Shown piece after piece: positions 45,094-54,154 of a stretch of DNA of 64,000 bases (position 1 is its first letter; the number at the start of each line of letters is the position of its first letter). The position numbers and the translations under genes are program-made. Source of the stretch: Falsochrobactrum shanghaiense (GTDB lineage: Bacteria > Pseudomonadota > Alphaproteobacteria > Rhizobiales > Rhizobiaceae); contig NZ_QGDB01000002.1 of assembly GCF_003149535.1 (NCBI RefSeq), forward strand, positions 558,001 through 622,000, given 5' to 3'. Under the pieces are notes generated by a model, which worked only from the letters and a program-made list of their open reading frames with translations, made no database searches and was not told where the DNA came from.

Positions 45094-45405
45094 ATGTTAG
45101 TCTGTAGCTGCAACGTTATTACGGACAAAGATATTGAAGCTGTCGTCATCGAACTTCTCGATGAGGATTGCTGGCAATTAATCGTTCCGGGCACCGTCTA
45201 CAACGCCATGTCCAAGCGCGGTCGCTGCTGTGGCTGCTTCCCAAATGTCGTAGAAACGATCATAAGAGTGACTGAAGAATATCATCTTCGTCGCAACCAA
45301 ATGGACGAAAACGTAATCCAGTTCATGGATCGTGTGCGTTCTCTACGAGAAAAATTCGGGAGTTCATGGAATGAAAGGCGAACCAAAGGTCATCGAGCGG
45401 CTTAA
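45094..45405 (+). CDS. bfd: bacterioferritin-associated ferredoxin Bfd
   Basis: A 103-residue protein with the [2Fe-2S] ligands C4, C6, C45 and C48 ([10 protein letters not shown] and [11 protein letters not shown]), the BFD fold that delivers electrons to release iron from bacterioferritin. Residues 60-103 are a charged extension beyond the usual 60-70-residue Bfd. Its last 12 codons overlap the start of bfr in another frame, so translation is coupled. Confidence 0.92.
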   Translation: MLVCSCNVITDKDIEAVVIELLDEDCWQLIVPGTVYNAMSKRGRCCGCFPNVVETIIRVTEEYHLRRNQMDENVIQFMDRVRSLREKFGSSWNERRTKGHRAA

Positions 45406-45856
45406 CGAGGCACTGTTTCTCGAGCTTGGTGCGGTAAACCAGTACTGGCTGCACTACCGCCTTCTCAATGATTGGGGTTTCACGCGTCTTGCCAAGAAAG
45501 AGCGTGAGGAATCCATCGAAGAAATGCATCACGCCGACAAGCTGATCGACCGTATCATCTTCCTCGAAGGCCACCCAAATCTGCAAACCGTCGCGCCATT
45601 GCGCATCGGCCAGAACGTCAAGGAAGTTCTGGAGTGCGATCTCAAGGGTGAATATGACGCCCGCGCTTCCTACAAGAAGTCGCGCGAAATCTGCGACGAA
45701 TTAGGCGATTATGTCTCCAAGCAGCTTTTCGACGAATTGCTGGCGGATGAAGAAGGCCACATCGACTTCCTCGAAACCCAGCTCGACCTGCTCGAAAAAA
45801 TTGGCGAAGAGCGTTATGGCCTGCTCAATGCAACGCCAGCCGACGCAGCAGAATAA
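45371..45856 (+). CDS. bfr: bacterioferritin
   Basis: A 161-residue heme-containing ferritin. Ferroxidase ligands are at the standard positions E18 (FLELGA), E51 and H54 (EEMHHADK), with further E and H in the [15 protein letters not shown] helix. M52 is the axial heme ligand. The ATG at 45371 follows GGGAG inside the 3' end of bfd. A strong terminator follows. Confidence 0.97.
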   Translation: MKGEPKVIERLNEALFLELGAVNQYWLHYRLLNDWGFTRLAKKEREESIEEMHHADKLIDRIIFLEGHPNLQTVAPLRIGQNVKEVLECDLKGEYDARASYKKSREICDELGDYVSKQLFDELLADEEGHIDFLETQLDLLEKIGEERYGLLNATPADAAE

Positions 45857-45877
45857 ATCTGCAAAAAAACGCATTAA

Positions 45878-45911
45878 AAAAGGGGGCTTTTCAGCCCCCT
45901 TTCTGTTTTGA
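45878..45911 (+). terminator. rho-independent terminator of bfd-bfr
   Basis: AAAGGGGGC, loop TTTTCA, GCCCCCTTT, then TCTGTTTT. It lies 20 bases after the bfr stop. Confidence 0.9.
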
Positions 45912-45918
45912 CTTGTGA

Positions 45919-46263
45919 TTATTGCGGCAGCTTGTCGTCAACGCCCGCAACATAGAAATTCAGGCCCAAAACCGTTGCACGATCGCAAAGCCGCTTCACC
46001 TCTTCCAGACGGTGGCAGATATACAGGATCGACTTGCCTTCAGATCTGAGCCGTTCCAGCGTCTCAAACAGGCGATCCACTTCCCGCGCGGGTTTGGCCA
46101 CGTCCGCAAGCGACAGCGAACCATCGAGTGAAAGCGCTATATTTTCAGCGGCAGTCAAAGAATCTGAAAAATCGCGACACGCTTCAGCCTTTCCAGATGA
46201 TTTCGTCTTCCAGCGGTTGCCTGATTGAAAAGACTTAAAACAAACGGCGGCGCATATATGCAC
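45919..46263 (-). pseudogene. fused remnants of an ABC sugar/nucleoside transport system
   Basis: A 114-codon frame joins pieces that belong to different genes: SLTAAENIALSL (the Q-loop region of an RbsA/MglA-type ATPase), then RLRSEGKSILYICHRLEEVK and RLCDRATVL (from its second part, with the Walker/signature regions missing), then GLNFYVAGVDDKLPQ, like the C-terminus of a BMP-type binding protein. The 5' part also contains 25 bases of the 171-bp repeat. This is what repeated internal deletions of an ATPase and binding-protein gene pair would leave. Confidence 0.75.
46160..46184 (-). repeat. fragment of the 171-bp repeat
   Basis: On the minus strand AAGCGTGTCGCGATTTTTCA and the next bases match the start of the repeats at 37154 and 44109 with one mismatch in about 25. 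It lies inside the ABC pseudogene, suggesting recombination at repeats shaped the deletion. Confidence 0.7.
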
Positions 46264-46320
46264 CGCCGTATATTTTTCGCTGAATTCCGGTTCCCGGCAG
46301 ACACTAAGGCCTGGCAGACC

Positions 46321-47295
46321 CTAAGGAATGAGAATGGTCGTCCCGGTCGTCTTGCGCGCTTCCAGATCCTCATGCGCCTTGCGCACATCCTTGAGCGCAT
46401 AATTCTGGTTGATTTCAATTTTCACCGCACCGCTCGCCACCACGTCGAAAAGCTCGTTTGCGGTTTTTTCCAGAGCGGCCCGCTTGGCGACATAGTTGAA
46501 CAGCGTCGGGCGCGTTGCAAAAAGCGATCCCTTCTGTGCCAGAATGTTGAGATCGAAAGGCGGAATCGTACCCGAAGACTGGCCAAAGCAGGCGAACATG
46601 CCCAGCGGCTTGAGCACATCGAGCGACCCCATATAGGTGTCGTGGCCAACGGAATCATAGACCACGTCAACGCCTTCGCCGCCGGTCAGTTCGCGCACCC
46701 GCTCGACAAAATTTTCGGTGCGGTAATTGATGACATGATCGTAGCCATGCGCCCTGGCGAGGGCCATTTTTTCTTCCGATCCTGCCGTGCCGATAACTCT
46801 CGCCCCAAGGTGCTTCGCCCATTGGCCCGCGATCAGCCCGACGCCGCCTGCAGCCGCATGAAACAGGATCGTATGCTCCGGCCCGACCCGGAATGTCTGG
46901 CGCAGCAGATATTGCGCAGTCATGCCCTTGAGCATCATCGCAGCAGCGGTCTTGAGTTCAACCGCATCAGGCACCTTCACCAGACGGTCGGCAGGCAGGA
47001 TGCGTTCATCCGCATAAGAGCCGGGCGTTGCGGCATAGGCCACACGGTCGCCGACGCCGAGATTTTCAACCCCCTCGCCGACGGCGATGACGACGCCAGC
47101 ACCTTCATTGCCGGGCGTGAATGGCAATTGCGCTGCCTTATAAAGCCCGGTGCGGAAATAGACGTCGATGAAATTCAGGCCGACCGCCTCATGGCGCACT
47201 TTCGCCTCGCCCGGCCCCGGTTCACCGATCTCCACCTGTTCATATTGCAGAACCTCTGGTCCACCCGTCTGATGAACGCGAATGGCATTAATCAT
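46321..47295 (-). CDS. qor: NADPH:quinone oxidoreductase (zinc-less MDR family)
   Basis: A 324-residue cytosolic oxidoreductase. Features are VGLNFIDVYFRTGLYKAAQL, PFTPGNEGAGVVIAVGEGVE, the NADPH loop LFHAAAGGVGLIAGQWAKHL, and MVYDSVGHDTYMGSL-like DVVYDSVGHDTYMGSLDVLK. No zinc cysteines are present, as in the QOR branch, which reduces quinones by one or two electrons. It overlaps the pcs stop by eight bases. Confidence 0.92.
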   Translation of the reverse strand: MINAIRVHQTGGPEVLQYEQVEIGEPGPGEAKVRHEAVGLNFIDVYFRTGLYKAAQLPFTPGNEGAGVVIAVGEGVENLGVGDRVAYAATPGSYADERILPADRLVKVPDAVELKTAAAMMLKGMTAQYLLRQTFRVGPEHTILFHAAAGGVGLIAGQWAKHLGARVIGTAGSEEKMALARAHGYDHVINYRTENFVERVRELTGGEGVDVVYDSVGHDTYMGSLDVLKPLGMFACFGQSSGTIPPFDLNILAQKGSLFATRPTLFNYVAKRAALEKTANELFDVVASGAVKIEINQNYALKDVRKAHEDLEARKTTGTTILIP

Positions 47296-48103
47296 CGTCT
47301 TTCTCCGCTATATTCGTTTTGGCGCTTGCAGCCTCGGCGGCAATCACGCTGGCCGTACGCCCCAGATTGGGAAACCACTGCATGATAGCTCCGATGAAAT
47401 AGATATAAAGTCCCGTTACCGTGATCCCGATGCGAACCCAGTTGGGTGCATCCAGCATGTAGTAAAGCGCGACAACCCCGAAAGCGCACCAAAGAAAGAA
47501 GATCGACAGATTGAGCGGTCGAAGCCGGACCACTCGCACCGGGTGCAGGAAGTTGATCGGCAAAAACGACAGGAACGCAGAGATAACAACCGTTGCGAAG
47601 GCGACCCATTCGCCGGGCCTGACGATGAACAGGGTGAAGACCACCATGTTCCATACGACGGGAAAGCCCTTGAAGAAGTTCTCCTTCGTCTTCATCCCCG
47701 TATCGGCATAATAAATTGCACTGGAAACCACGATGATCGCGCCGGAGAGAAACGACAGATTGGTTCCCATGAACCCGCTTTGATAAAGGGCGAAGGCGGG
47801 GATCAGCACATAGGTGACATAATCGATGATATTGTCGAGCATCTCGCCCGACCAGTTGGGCAAGACATATTTGACTTCAAGCCTGCGCGCGATGGGACCA
47901 TCGATGCCATCGACGAAAAGCGCCAGCGCCAGCCACCACCACATGGCGGTGTAATGCCCGTCACTGGCCGCCACGATGGACAGAAAGGCCAGAAAGGAAC
48001 CCGATGCAGTCAGAAGATGGACGGAAAATGCCTTGGCCTGCGGCGCGGTCACTTTCCTGGTCTTGATTTTTCCGGTCAGTTTGGTTTTCACGCCCTTCGC
48101 CAC
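47288..48103 (-). CDS. pcs: phosphatidylcholine synthase
   Basis: A 271-residue inner-membrane enzyme condensing choline with CDP-diacylglycerol. It contains the CDP-alcohol phosphotransferase motif D-G-x2-A-R-x8-G-x3-D-x3-D as DGPIARRLEVKYVLPNWSGE followed by MLDNIIDY, and about eight helices. PC made by Pcs from host choline is important in Brucella envelopes. The frame starts at a GTG; internal starts would shorten the basic N-terminus (KTKLTGKIKTRKV). Confidence 0.92.
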   Translation of the reverse strand: MAKGVKTKLTGKIKTRKVTAPQAKAFSVHLLTASGSFLAFLSIVAASDGHYTAMWWWLALALFVDGIDGPIARRLEVKYVLPNWSGEMLDNIIDYVTYVLIPAFALYQSGFMGTNLSFLSGAIIVVSSAIYYADTGMKTKENFFKGFPVVWNMVVFTLFIVRPGEWVAFATVVISAFLSFLPINFLHPVRVVRLRPLNLSIFFLWCAFGVVALYYMLDAPNWVRIGITVTGLYIYFIGAIMQWFPNLGRTASVIAAEAASAKTNIAEKDDD

Positions 48104-48387
48104 TTCTCTGTGTCACGGCCCCACGGGTTTCATACGACAAGAGGCGGTCGCCATGACTCCTCCGGCTGATGCGCCCATCCGCAAGCCACAATCATGCTGC
48201 AAGCTTTCCCCGAATAAGATCAAAAGAGCAAGTAAGTCATGAGACAAAACCGCCCTCATTCCACCAAAGATTGAGGTTGAGCAGGCATGGCATTGGCCTT
48301 TTTTCTATATGCGTTTAAATATGACAGAAAATTATACGGCGAGAATCATCCTCTCCGGGGCGGCATGATGGCCAAGGATAGAGCAGA

Positions 48388-49650
48388 ATGACGGACATAG
48401 CGGTAGACAAATCTCTCATCGAGATCGTGGTAAGCGGCGGCGGTCCCGCAGGCATGATGGCGGCTCTGGCACTCGCCGGTAAAGGCTATCGCACCACGCT
48501 GCTCGGCCCCGAAACCGACAGGAACGACCGCCGCACGACGGCGCTGATGATGCCTGCAATCCGCTTTCTGGAAGAGCTCGGCGTCTGGAACGCCATCCAG
48601 CCGCATACCGCACCGCTTGCTTCCATGCGCATTATCGATGCGACCGAGCGCCTGATCCGCAGCCCGACCGTTACATTTCGCGCCAGCGAAATCGATGAAA
48701 CAGCCTTCGGCTACAATATTCCCAATGCGGTACTCAACGAGAAACTCGCCGAAGCGGTGGCGCAAAACAGCAGCATCGAGCGCAATTACTTGCCCGCGAT
48801 CGAATATCGCAACAATGGCGATCATATAACGATCACGCTTTCAGACGGACAAACGCTGCATACACGCCTCGTCGTGGCAGCGGACGGACGCAATTCGGCA
48901 GCGCGCGAGGCAGCAGGCATCCGCACCCGGCGCTGGTCCTATCCGCAGACGGCCATGGTGCTGTCATTCGCCCACACGCTCGATCATCAGAATATCTCGA
49001 CGGAGTTTCATACCGAGGAAGGCCCCTTCACACAGGTTCCGCTCACGGGCAGGCGCTCCAGCCTTGTATGGGTTATCAATCCCGGCAAGGCCGAGACCTT
49101 GCTGGCGCTCGACGATACGGCATTGGCAGGCCGGATTGAGAGCATGATGCAATCCATGCTGGGCAAGGTGACGCTGGAAACGAAGCCGCAAGCCTGGCCG
49201 CTATCGGGCCTCGTTCCCCATGTCTTTGCCGCAAGGCGGACCGTTCTGGTCGGCGAGGCCGCGCATGTCTTCCCTCCCATTGGCGCGCAGGGCCTCAATC
49301 TGGGCTCACGCGATGTGGAAACCTTGCTCGATGCCATTTCAAAAGACCCGTCCGATCCGGGTTCCGAGCGCGTAATCCGCGCTTACGACCGGGGACGACG
49401 GCCCGATATTCTGGCGCGCACGGGATCGGTGGATGCGCTCAACCGCTCCCTGCTCTCCCCCATGCTGCCCGCGCAGATCCTGCGTGGCATGGGATTGGAA
49501 ATGCTGCGCTCATTCGCACCGCTCAGAGCCTTCTTCATGCGTGAGGGCCTGCGGCCCGGCAGCGGCTTTGCACATTTCCTGCCGCGGCTTCCCAGCCCGC
49601 CAAAATACACAAGGAATAGGCCCGGCGATAACGGCAATCACGCAACATAA
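48388..49650 (+). CDS. UbiH/UbiF-family FAD-dependent monooxygenase
   Basis: A 420-residue flavoprotein hydroxylase. It has the FAD GxGxxG box (IVVSGGGPAGMMAALALAGK), the DG box (LVVAADGRNSAAREAAGI) and the GD box variant VLVGEAAHVFPPIGAQGLNL. It belongs to the ubiquinone-ring hydroxylase group; which ring position it modifies (UbiH, UbiI, UbiF or alphaproteobacterial UbiL) is not clear from sequence. It is divergent from pcs. Confidence 0.85.
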   Translation: MTDIAVDKSLIEIVVSGGGPAGMMAALALAGKGYRTTLLGPETDRNDRRTTALMMPAIRFLEELGVWNAIQPHTAPLASMRIIDATERLIRSPTVTFRASEIDETAFGYNIPNAVLNEKLAEAVAQNSSIERNYLPAIEYRNNGDHITITLSDGQTLHTRLVVAADGRNSAAREAAGIRTRRWSYPQTAMVLSFAHTLDHQNISTEFHTEEGPFTQVPLTGRRSSLVWVINPGKAETLLALDDTALAGRIESMMQSMLGKVTLETKPQAWPLSGLVPHVFAARRTVLVGEAAHVFPPIGAQGLNLGSRDVETLLDAISKDPSDPGSERVIRAYDRGRRPDILARTGSVDALNRSLLSPMLPAQILRGMGLEMLRSFAPLRAFFMREGLRPGSGFAHFLPRLPSPPKYTRNRPGDNGNHAT

Positions 49651-49702
49651 ATTGCATTCCCCGCAGGCTTTACTTCGCGGGGACGCAAACTACATAAGTC
49701 TT

Positions 49703-50038
49703 ATGGCTATGACACAGATAAAACACGCAAAGTTCCAGATAGGCCAGGTGGTCAAACACCGGCTTTTCGCATTTCGGGGAATCATCTTCGACGTGGACCC
49801 TGAATTCGCGAATACCGAAGAATGGTACGAATCCATTCCCGAGGACAGCCGACCGCGCCGCGACCAGCCTTTTTATCATTTGCTGGCCGAAAACTCGGCC
49901 TCCGAATATGTTGCCTACGTATCCGAGCAAAATCTCGGACCCGATCTGAGCGGGGAACCATTGCGCCACCCGGATGTGAAGCAGATGTTCGAACGGCTTG
50001 ACAACGGCACCTATCGCTCGAAAGCGCATGTAAACTGA
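49703..50038 (+). CDS. hspQ: heat shock protein HspQ / YccV-like
   Basis: A protein of 111 residues (109 from the second Met, 49709) with the HspQ/hemimethylated-DNA-binding fold: AKFQIGQVVKHRLFAFRGII, then FDVDPEFANTEEWYESIPED and PFYHLLAENSASEYVAYVSE. In enterobacteria HspQ modulates Lon-mediated proteolysis. No strong ribosome site is visible. Confidence 0.85.
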   Translation: MAMTQIKHAKFQIGQVVKHRLFAFRGIIFDVDPEFANTEEWYESIPEDSRPRRDQPFYHLLAENSASEYVAYVSEQNLGPDLSGEPLRHPDVKQMFERLDNGTYRSKAHVN

Positions 50039-50093
50039 GGCTGACGGTTTCTGTCGTTAGAGCATTTTCAGAAAAACTGTGAAACGGTTTGCG

Positions 50094-50120
50094 AAAAAGG
50101 GCGCTCGAAGCGCCCTTTTT
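50094..50120. terminator. bidirectional terminator between hspQ and the IalB-like gene
   Basis: AAAAAGGGCGCT, loop CGA, AGCGCCCTTTTT: A- and T-runs on both sides serve both convergent genes. Confidence 0.9.
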
Positions 50121-50138
50121 GTTTGACAAGACTGGCAA

Positions 50139-50759
50139 TCAATTGCCGGACTTGGCTTTTTCCTGCTCGGCCTTCATCTTGGCCTCGAATTCCTTCTGGC
50201 GCGCCTGGACTGCTTCCTGAAGCTCCTTCTGGCGCTCTTCAAGCTCGGACTGCTTGAGGCCCGGACCCGTCAAAGCCTGCGTGAAGCCGCTCAGCGTTAC
50301 CGGAATCGGGTTCTGCTTGTTCTGATAGTTGACCGAGGTAAGCGTCAGCTTGCCGCCCTTCTTGAGCGCATTGACGAGATCGTCGGAAAGCGGCGCTTCG
50401 GCGATGCAGCGATCAGGGAAGCAAATGCCGTATTCGAGTTTCGTGGGCTTGTTGGTATCGATCTGAAGGCCGACACCTGCCGGGATCAGACGACCGATCG
50501 GCACGGTGACCTGAAAAATCTTGCGATTGATCTTGCCTGTGATCTCAATGAGGTTGACGGCGGTGAGGAGTTGGCCTGAATCGGCGGTGACAATGTTCTG
50601 CGTGTTGCAAATATCATTGTCTTCCTGCTTGGAGCAAACCTTGAACCAACCCTGCGGCGGCTGTTGCTGTTGCGCGGACGCAGGCACCGTCGCCGAGGCA
50701 AGCAGGGCGAGCGCGCCAGCGAATGCCGATGCGGCAGCGATTGTCTTCGTGCTGGACAT
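50139..50759 (-). CDS. IalB-family (invasion-associated locus B) secreted protein
   Basis: A 206-residue exported protein. The signal peptide is cleaved after VPASA (residue 29), leaving a Gln-rich start. The IalB core has paired cysteines (WFKVCSKQEDNDICNTQNIV; YGICFPDRCIAEAPL) and a basic-acidic helical tail (LEERQKELQEAVQARQKEFE). Bartonella IalB assists erythrocyte invasion; the Brucella homologues' role is not settled. The start at 50759 follows AAAGGAA; the frame opens at 50801. Confidence 0.87.
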   Translation of the reverse strand: MSSTKTIAAASAFAGALALLASATVPASAQQQQPPQGWFKVCSKQEDNDICNTQNIVTADSGQLLTAVNLIEITGKINRKIFQVTVPIGRLIPAGVGLQIDTNKPTKLEYGICFPDRCIAEAPLSDDLVNALKKGGKLTLTSVNYQNKQNPIPVTLSGFTQALTGPGLKQSELEERQKELQEAVQARQKEFEAKMKAEQEKAKSGN

Positions 50760-51096
50760 GATCAACAGGTTCCTTTCAACGCTTTGATCTGTAGTTCCCA
50801 TACTCTGGCTAAGTCAGCGATAGACCGTCACTGATTAGAAAATGCGGCAACAGCGTGACTTTCAGAAATTTCAATCCCTATCCGGGCCGTGTTACAACGC
50901 TTGAGCCTTCGAATCCAGATGGTGACAGGGATGCTGGTCCAGAATCCATCAAAATTCGCATTTAATTTAACCTGCGTCATGCGTCAGTCACGTTCTTGAT
51001 CCCCACATGACAGGTTCATGCTAATTTCGCCACACGAATCGATGCTTTCTCTCAAGCTTATTGCAGCAGCAAAACTTTAAACAGGATGCACATAAC
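50760..51096. other. divergent intergenic region, IalB-like / YejA-like genes
   Basis: About 340 bases without a supported gene. It must contain promoters for both flanking genes. I see no conserved motif. Confidence 0.4.
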
Positions 51097-52956
51097 TTGA
51101 CCGGATTGATTGCCCTTTGCCGCCGCACGCTCCTTGCCTGCCTGACGGGGCTGTTTTTGAGTGCAAACGCCGATGGCGTGGCTTACGCGCAGCAAGCGGG
51201 CTCATCCGATCCCGATTACGCATTATCGATGCATGGCGATGTGGCCCTGCCGCCGGATTTCTCCCACTTCCCCTATGCCGATCCAGACGCGCCCAAGGGC
51301 GGAGCACTGAGAATGGGGGTGGTCGGTACTTTCGACAGCCTCAATCCCTTCATACTTAAAAGCATGCGCACGACCGCGCGCGGGCTGTTCGCCGATGGCG
51401 AATTCGGCAATCTTGTTTACGAAAGCCTGATGCAGCGCTCGCGCGACGAGCCATTTACGCTTTACGGCCTGCTGGCCGAAAAAATCGCGATCGATCCCCA
51501 GCGTCATTGGGTCGAGTTCACGCTCGACCCCCGCGCGACATGGTCCGATGGCCAGCCGGTGACGGTGGATGATATTCTTTTCACCTATGACATACTGACT
51601 GAAAAAGGCCGACCGCCCTATAATGGCCGCATGACCCGGATCGACCGGATTGAAAAGACCGGCGAACGTTCGGTACGCTTTGTTTTCAACGATAAGTCCG
51701 ACCGCGAATTTCCGCTGCTGATTGCAGCCTCCATGCCTGTTTTGCCCAAACATGCCATCAATCGGGAGACTTTTGGCAATTCGACGCTCAAGGCGCCTCT
51801 GGGCAGCGGGCCTTATGTGGTTGCCAATATTCAACCGGGCCAGCGCATCACCTACAAGCGCAATCCGGATTATTGGGGCAAGGATCTGCCTGTACGGCGC
51901 GGCTTCGATAATTTCGATACGCTGACCATCGAATATTTCCGCAATGAGACCTCGCTGTTTGAATCCTTCAAGAAGGGACTGCTCGATGTCTTTGTCGAAG
52001 GCAATCCGACCCGCTGGCAGAAATCCTATAATTTCCCGGCTGTCATGGATGGCAAGGTCATCAAGGAAGCTTTCGAGACAGGCACGCCGGCCAATATGTT
52101 CGGCTTCGTCTTCAATACGAGACGGCCAATATTTGAAGATCAGCGCGTGCGTCAGGCGCTGGCGCTTTTGTTCGATTTTGAATGGGCAAACCGCAACCTG
52201 TTTGCCAATCAATACAAGCGCACACAAAGCTTCTGGGAAGGCTCGGAGCTTTCCTCGGTAGGCAAGCCCGCAGATATGCGTGAACGCCAGCTGCTCGCCG
52301 CTTTCCCTCACGCGGTTCGCAAAGAGGTGATGGATGGTCTCTGGCATCCATCCGTGAGCGATGGCAGCGGCCATGATCGGACCGCGGCCAGGCAGGCTTA
52401 TGACCTGCTGATCGAGGCTGGCTTTTCACTTGAAGGGGGCAAGGCTCTCGATCCTTCGGGCCAGCCGTTCCAGTTCGAGATCATGACGCGTTCCGCTGAA
52501 GAGGAAAAAATCGCTCTTTCTTATAAGCGCAATCTGGCACGTCTGGGGATCAAGGTCGATATTCGCACCGCCGACGATGCCCAGTATCAACAGCGGCTGC
52601 AAACCTTCGATTACGACATGATCCTTGGTGCCTTGAGCGGTTCGCTCTCGCCCGGCAATGAGCAATGGATGCGCTGGGGTTCGGCATCGCGCGATGCGCA
52701 GGGCAGCTTCAATTATGCAGGCGTGGCGGACCCCGCCGTGGACGCCATGATCGATGCCATGCTTGAGGCACGAAGCCGCGATGATTTTATCAGCGCCGTG
52801 CGGGCGCTCGATCGCATCCTCATTTCCGGAGATTATTATATCCCGCTCTATCACCTGCCCCAACAATGGGTGGTGCGCTGGGACAGGATAGGACATCCCG
52901 ACAGGACGTCGCTTTACGGCTATCAACTGCCGACCTGGTGGAATCGGGGCGGATAA
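51097..52956 (+). CDS. YejA-like periplasmic peptide-binding protein (SBP family 5)
   Basis: A 619-residue protein. The signal peptide (LIALCRRTLLACLTGLFLSA) ends near VAYA. The mature part matches the YejA branch (ALSMHGDVALPPDFSHFPYA, then DPDAPKGGALRMGVVGTFDS, FILKSMRTTARGLFADGEFG). There is no ATG near the 5' end. TTG at 51097, with AGGA 11 bases upstream, is preferred over the TTG at 51061. No yejBEF permease or ATPase genes follow, so it works with a transporter encoded elsewhere, presumably in microcin-like or antimicrobial peptide uptake. Confidence 0.88.
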   Translation: MTGLIALCRRTLLACLTGLFLSANADGVAYAQQAGSSDPDYALSMHGDVALPPDFSHFPYADPDAPKGGALRMGVVGTFDSLNPFILKSMRTTARGLFADGEFGNLVYESLMQRSRDEPFTLYGLLAEKIAIDPQRHWVEFTLDPRATWSDGQPVTVDDILFTYDILTEKGRPPYNGRMTRIDRIEKTGERSVRFVFNDKSDREFPLLIAASMPVLPKHAINRETFGNSTLKAPLGSGPYVVANIQPGQRITYKRNPDYWGKDLPVRRGFDNFDTLTIEYFRNETSLFESFKKGLLDVFVEGNPTRWQKSYNFPAVMDGKVIKEAFETGTPANMFGFVFNTRRPIFEDQRVRQALALLFDFEWANRNLFANQYKRTQSFWEGSELSSVGKPADMRERQLLAAFPHAVRKEVMDGLWHPSVSDGSGHDRTAARQAYDLLIEAGFSLEGGKALDPSGQPFQFEIMTRSAEEEKIALSYKRNLARLGIKVDIRTADDAQYQQRLQTFDYDMILGALSGSLSPGNEQWMRWGSASRDAQGSFNYAGVADPAVDAMIDAMLEARSRDDFISAVRALDRILISGDYYIPLYHLPQQWVVRWDRIGHPDRTSLYGYQLPTWWNRGG

Positions 52957-53060
52957 ACATTTTGATCCGGCCGAATTCTGCCCTACATCCCCTCATATAA
53001 TCTTCAAATCGGGTATCGGGCGGAGATAAATACGCCTGCCTCTCCAAGCGGAGCAATTCC

Positions 53061-53735
53061 ATGCCTCAGAAAAAGATAACTATCGACGTCGTTTCAGACG
53101 TGGTCTGCCCCTGGTGCTTCCTTGGCCGCAAGCGGCTTGAGCAGGCTCTCGACATGCTGCCCGAGATCGAGGCGCAAATCAGCTGGAGACCGTTCCAGCT
53201 CGACCCGACCCTGCCCCCGCAAGGCAAGGACCGCAGCACCTATATGCGCGAGAAATTCGGCAGCGGTTCGAAGATCGACGACATTCACAAACAACTCACC
53301 CAGCTTGGCGAGGAAAACGGTATCGTCTTCGATTTCGAGGCGATTACCCGCGCACCCAACACGCTCGATGCTCATCGTCTGATTCATTGGGCGGCGCAGG
53401 CTGGCCCCGATACGCAGGATCGCATCGTCGGCGCGTTATTCTCCCTCTATTTCGAGCAGGGGCAGGATATTGGCGATCATGAAGTGCTGGTCGAGGCAGC
53501 AAGCGCTGCGGACATGGAGGCGGCAGCGGTTGAGCGTCTGCTGCAGAGCGATGCCGACAAGGCCGTCATTCGCGAAGAGATCGATACCGCAAATCGTATT
53601 GGCGTGCGCGGCGTACCCTGTTTCATCATCGACCGGAAATATGCCGTCATGGGCGCGCAGAGCGCCGAGGTGCTGGCCGATGCCATCCGCCAGACCGCCG
53701 AAGGCTTTGAGCCGGGAATTGCCGAAGATCGGTGA
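53061..53735 (+). CDS. DsbA-family oxidoreductase, FrnE-like
   Basis: A 224-residue cytosolic thioredoxin-fold protein without a signal peptide. The active site is C16-P-W-C19 (VVCPWCFLGRKRLEQAL), and the cis-Pro loop is GVRGVPCFIIDRKYAVMGAQ. This matches FrnE-type DsbA proteins, linked in some bacteria to oxidative or metal stress. An AAGCGGAG site precedes the ATG. It is 104 bases after the YejA-like gene. Confidence 0.9.
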   Translation: MPQKKITIDVVSDVVCPWCFLGRKRLEQALDMLPEIEAQISWRPFQLDPTLPPQGKDRSTYMREKFGSGSKIDDIHKQLTQLGEENGIVFDFEAITRAPNTLDAHRLIHWAAQAGPDTQDRIVGALFSLYFEQGQDIGDHEVLVEAASAADMEAAAVERLLQSDADKAVIREEIDTANRIGVRGVPCFIIDRKYAVMGAQSAEVLADAIRQTAEGFEPGIAEDR

Positions 53736-53834
53736 TAATTCAAGGCAATATCGTCTTTTTCTGACATATGGCTTTTCCATCCACAGCCGAATTTTCAAAA
53801 TTTTCCGAAATGGTAAAAAATTATCAGCCGAGGG

Positions 53835-53863
53835 CTTGAACTATCTTGTCAACTGCTCCATAT
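53835..53863 (+). promoter_or_regulatory. RpoH-like (sigma-32) promoter of the 53.87-kb small RNA
   Basis: CTTGAA at 53835-53840, 17-base spacer, CCATAT at 53858-53863. This fits the alphaproteobacterial RpoH pattern CTTG, about 17 bases, CnnTAT/CCATnT. The predicted start lies just before the first hairpin. Confidence 0.65.
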
Positions 53864-53867
53864 GACG

Positions 53868-53981
53868 GGTGCTTACCGCTGCGTCTCCTCCCATTACGCG
53901 CGGTAAGTGTTCCCCTCTGGAGGTTTGCCTAAATGGCACCTTCATAACTTAGCCGGACTTTTCAGTCCGGCTCTTTTTTTG
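53868..53981 (+). ncRNA. CTCCTCCC-loop small RNA (cuckoo-like), copy 2
   Basis: Hairpin 1 (53872-53907) pairs CTTACCGC with GCGGTAAG and GCG with CGC, presenting CTCCTCCC in the loop. A second weak hairpin is CCTC/GAGG, and the RNA ends in the perfect terminator at 53951-53981. Only one CTCCTCCC copy is present, unlike the three in the other two RNAs of this window. It lies in the 419-base gap between the FrnE-like gene and gcvP, which has no supported protein frame. Confidence 0.72.
53951..53981 (+). terminator. rho-independent terminator of the 53.87-kb small RNA
   Basis: A perfect 9-bp stem AGCCGGACT/AGTCCGGCT with a four-base loop is followed by CTTTTTTT. Confidence 0.93.
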
Positions 53982-54154
53982 CCTCAATCACGCCTGCATG
54001 AAGCAGGCAGCAGAGCATTTCCAGCAAAAGTGCGTAAGGCTTTGCGTCCAGATAATGCGATCAGGCAAAGCTATGGAGCGGTCGCCTCCAAGCGCTTTAA
54101 AAAAAGCGCCGCGTTTCCGCGGCGCTCCAATTGCTTGAAATCAGATCGTTGCGA

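Noticed and set aside
46225-47385. 386-codon plus-strand frame opposite qor
   Set aside because: Antisense shadow of a well-supported oxidoreductase gene.
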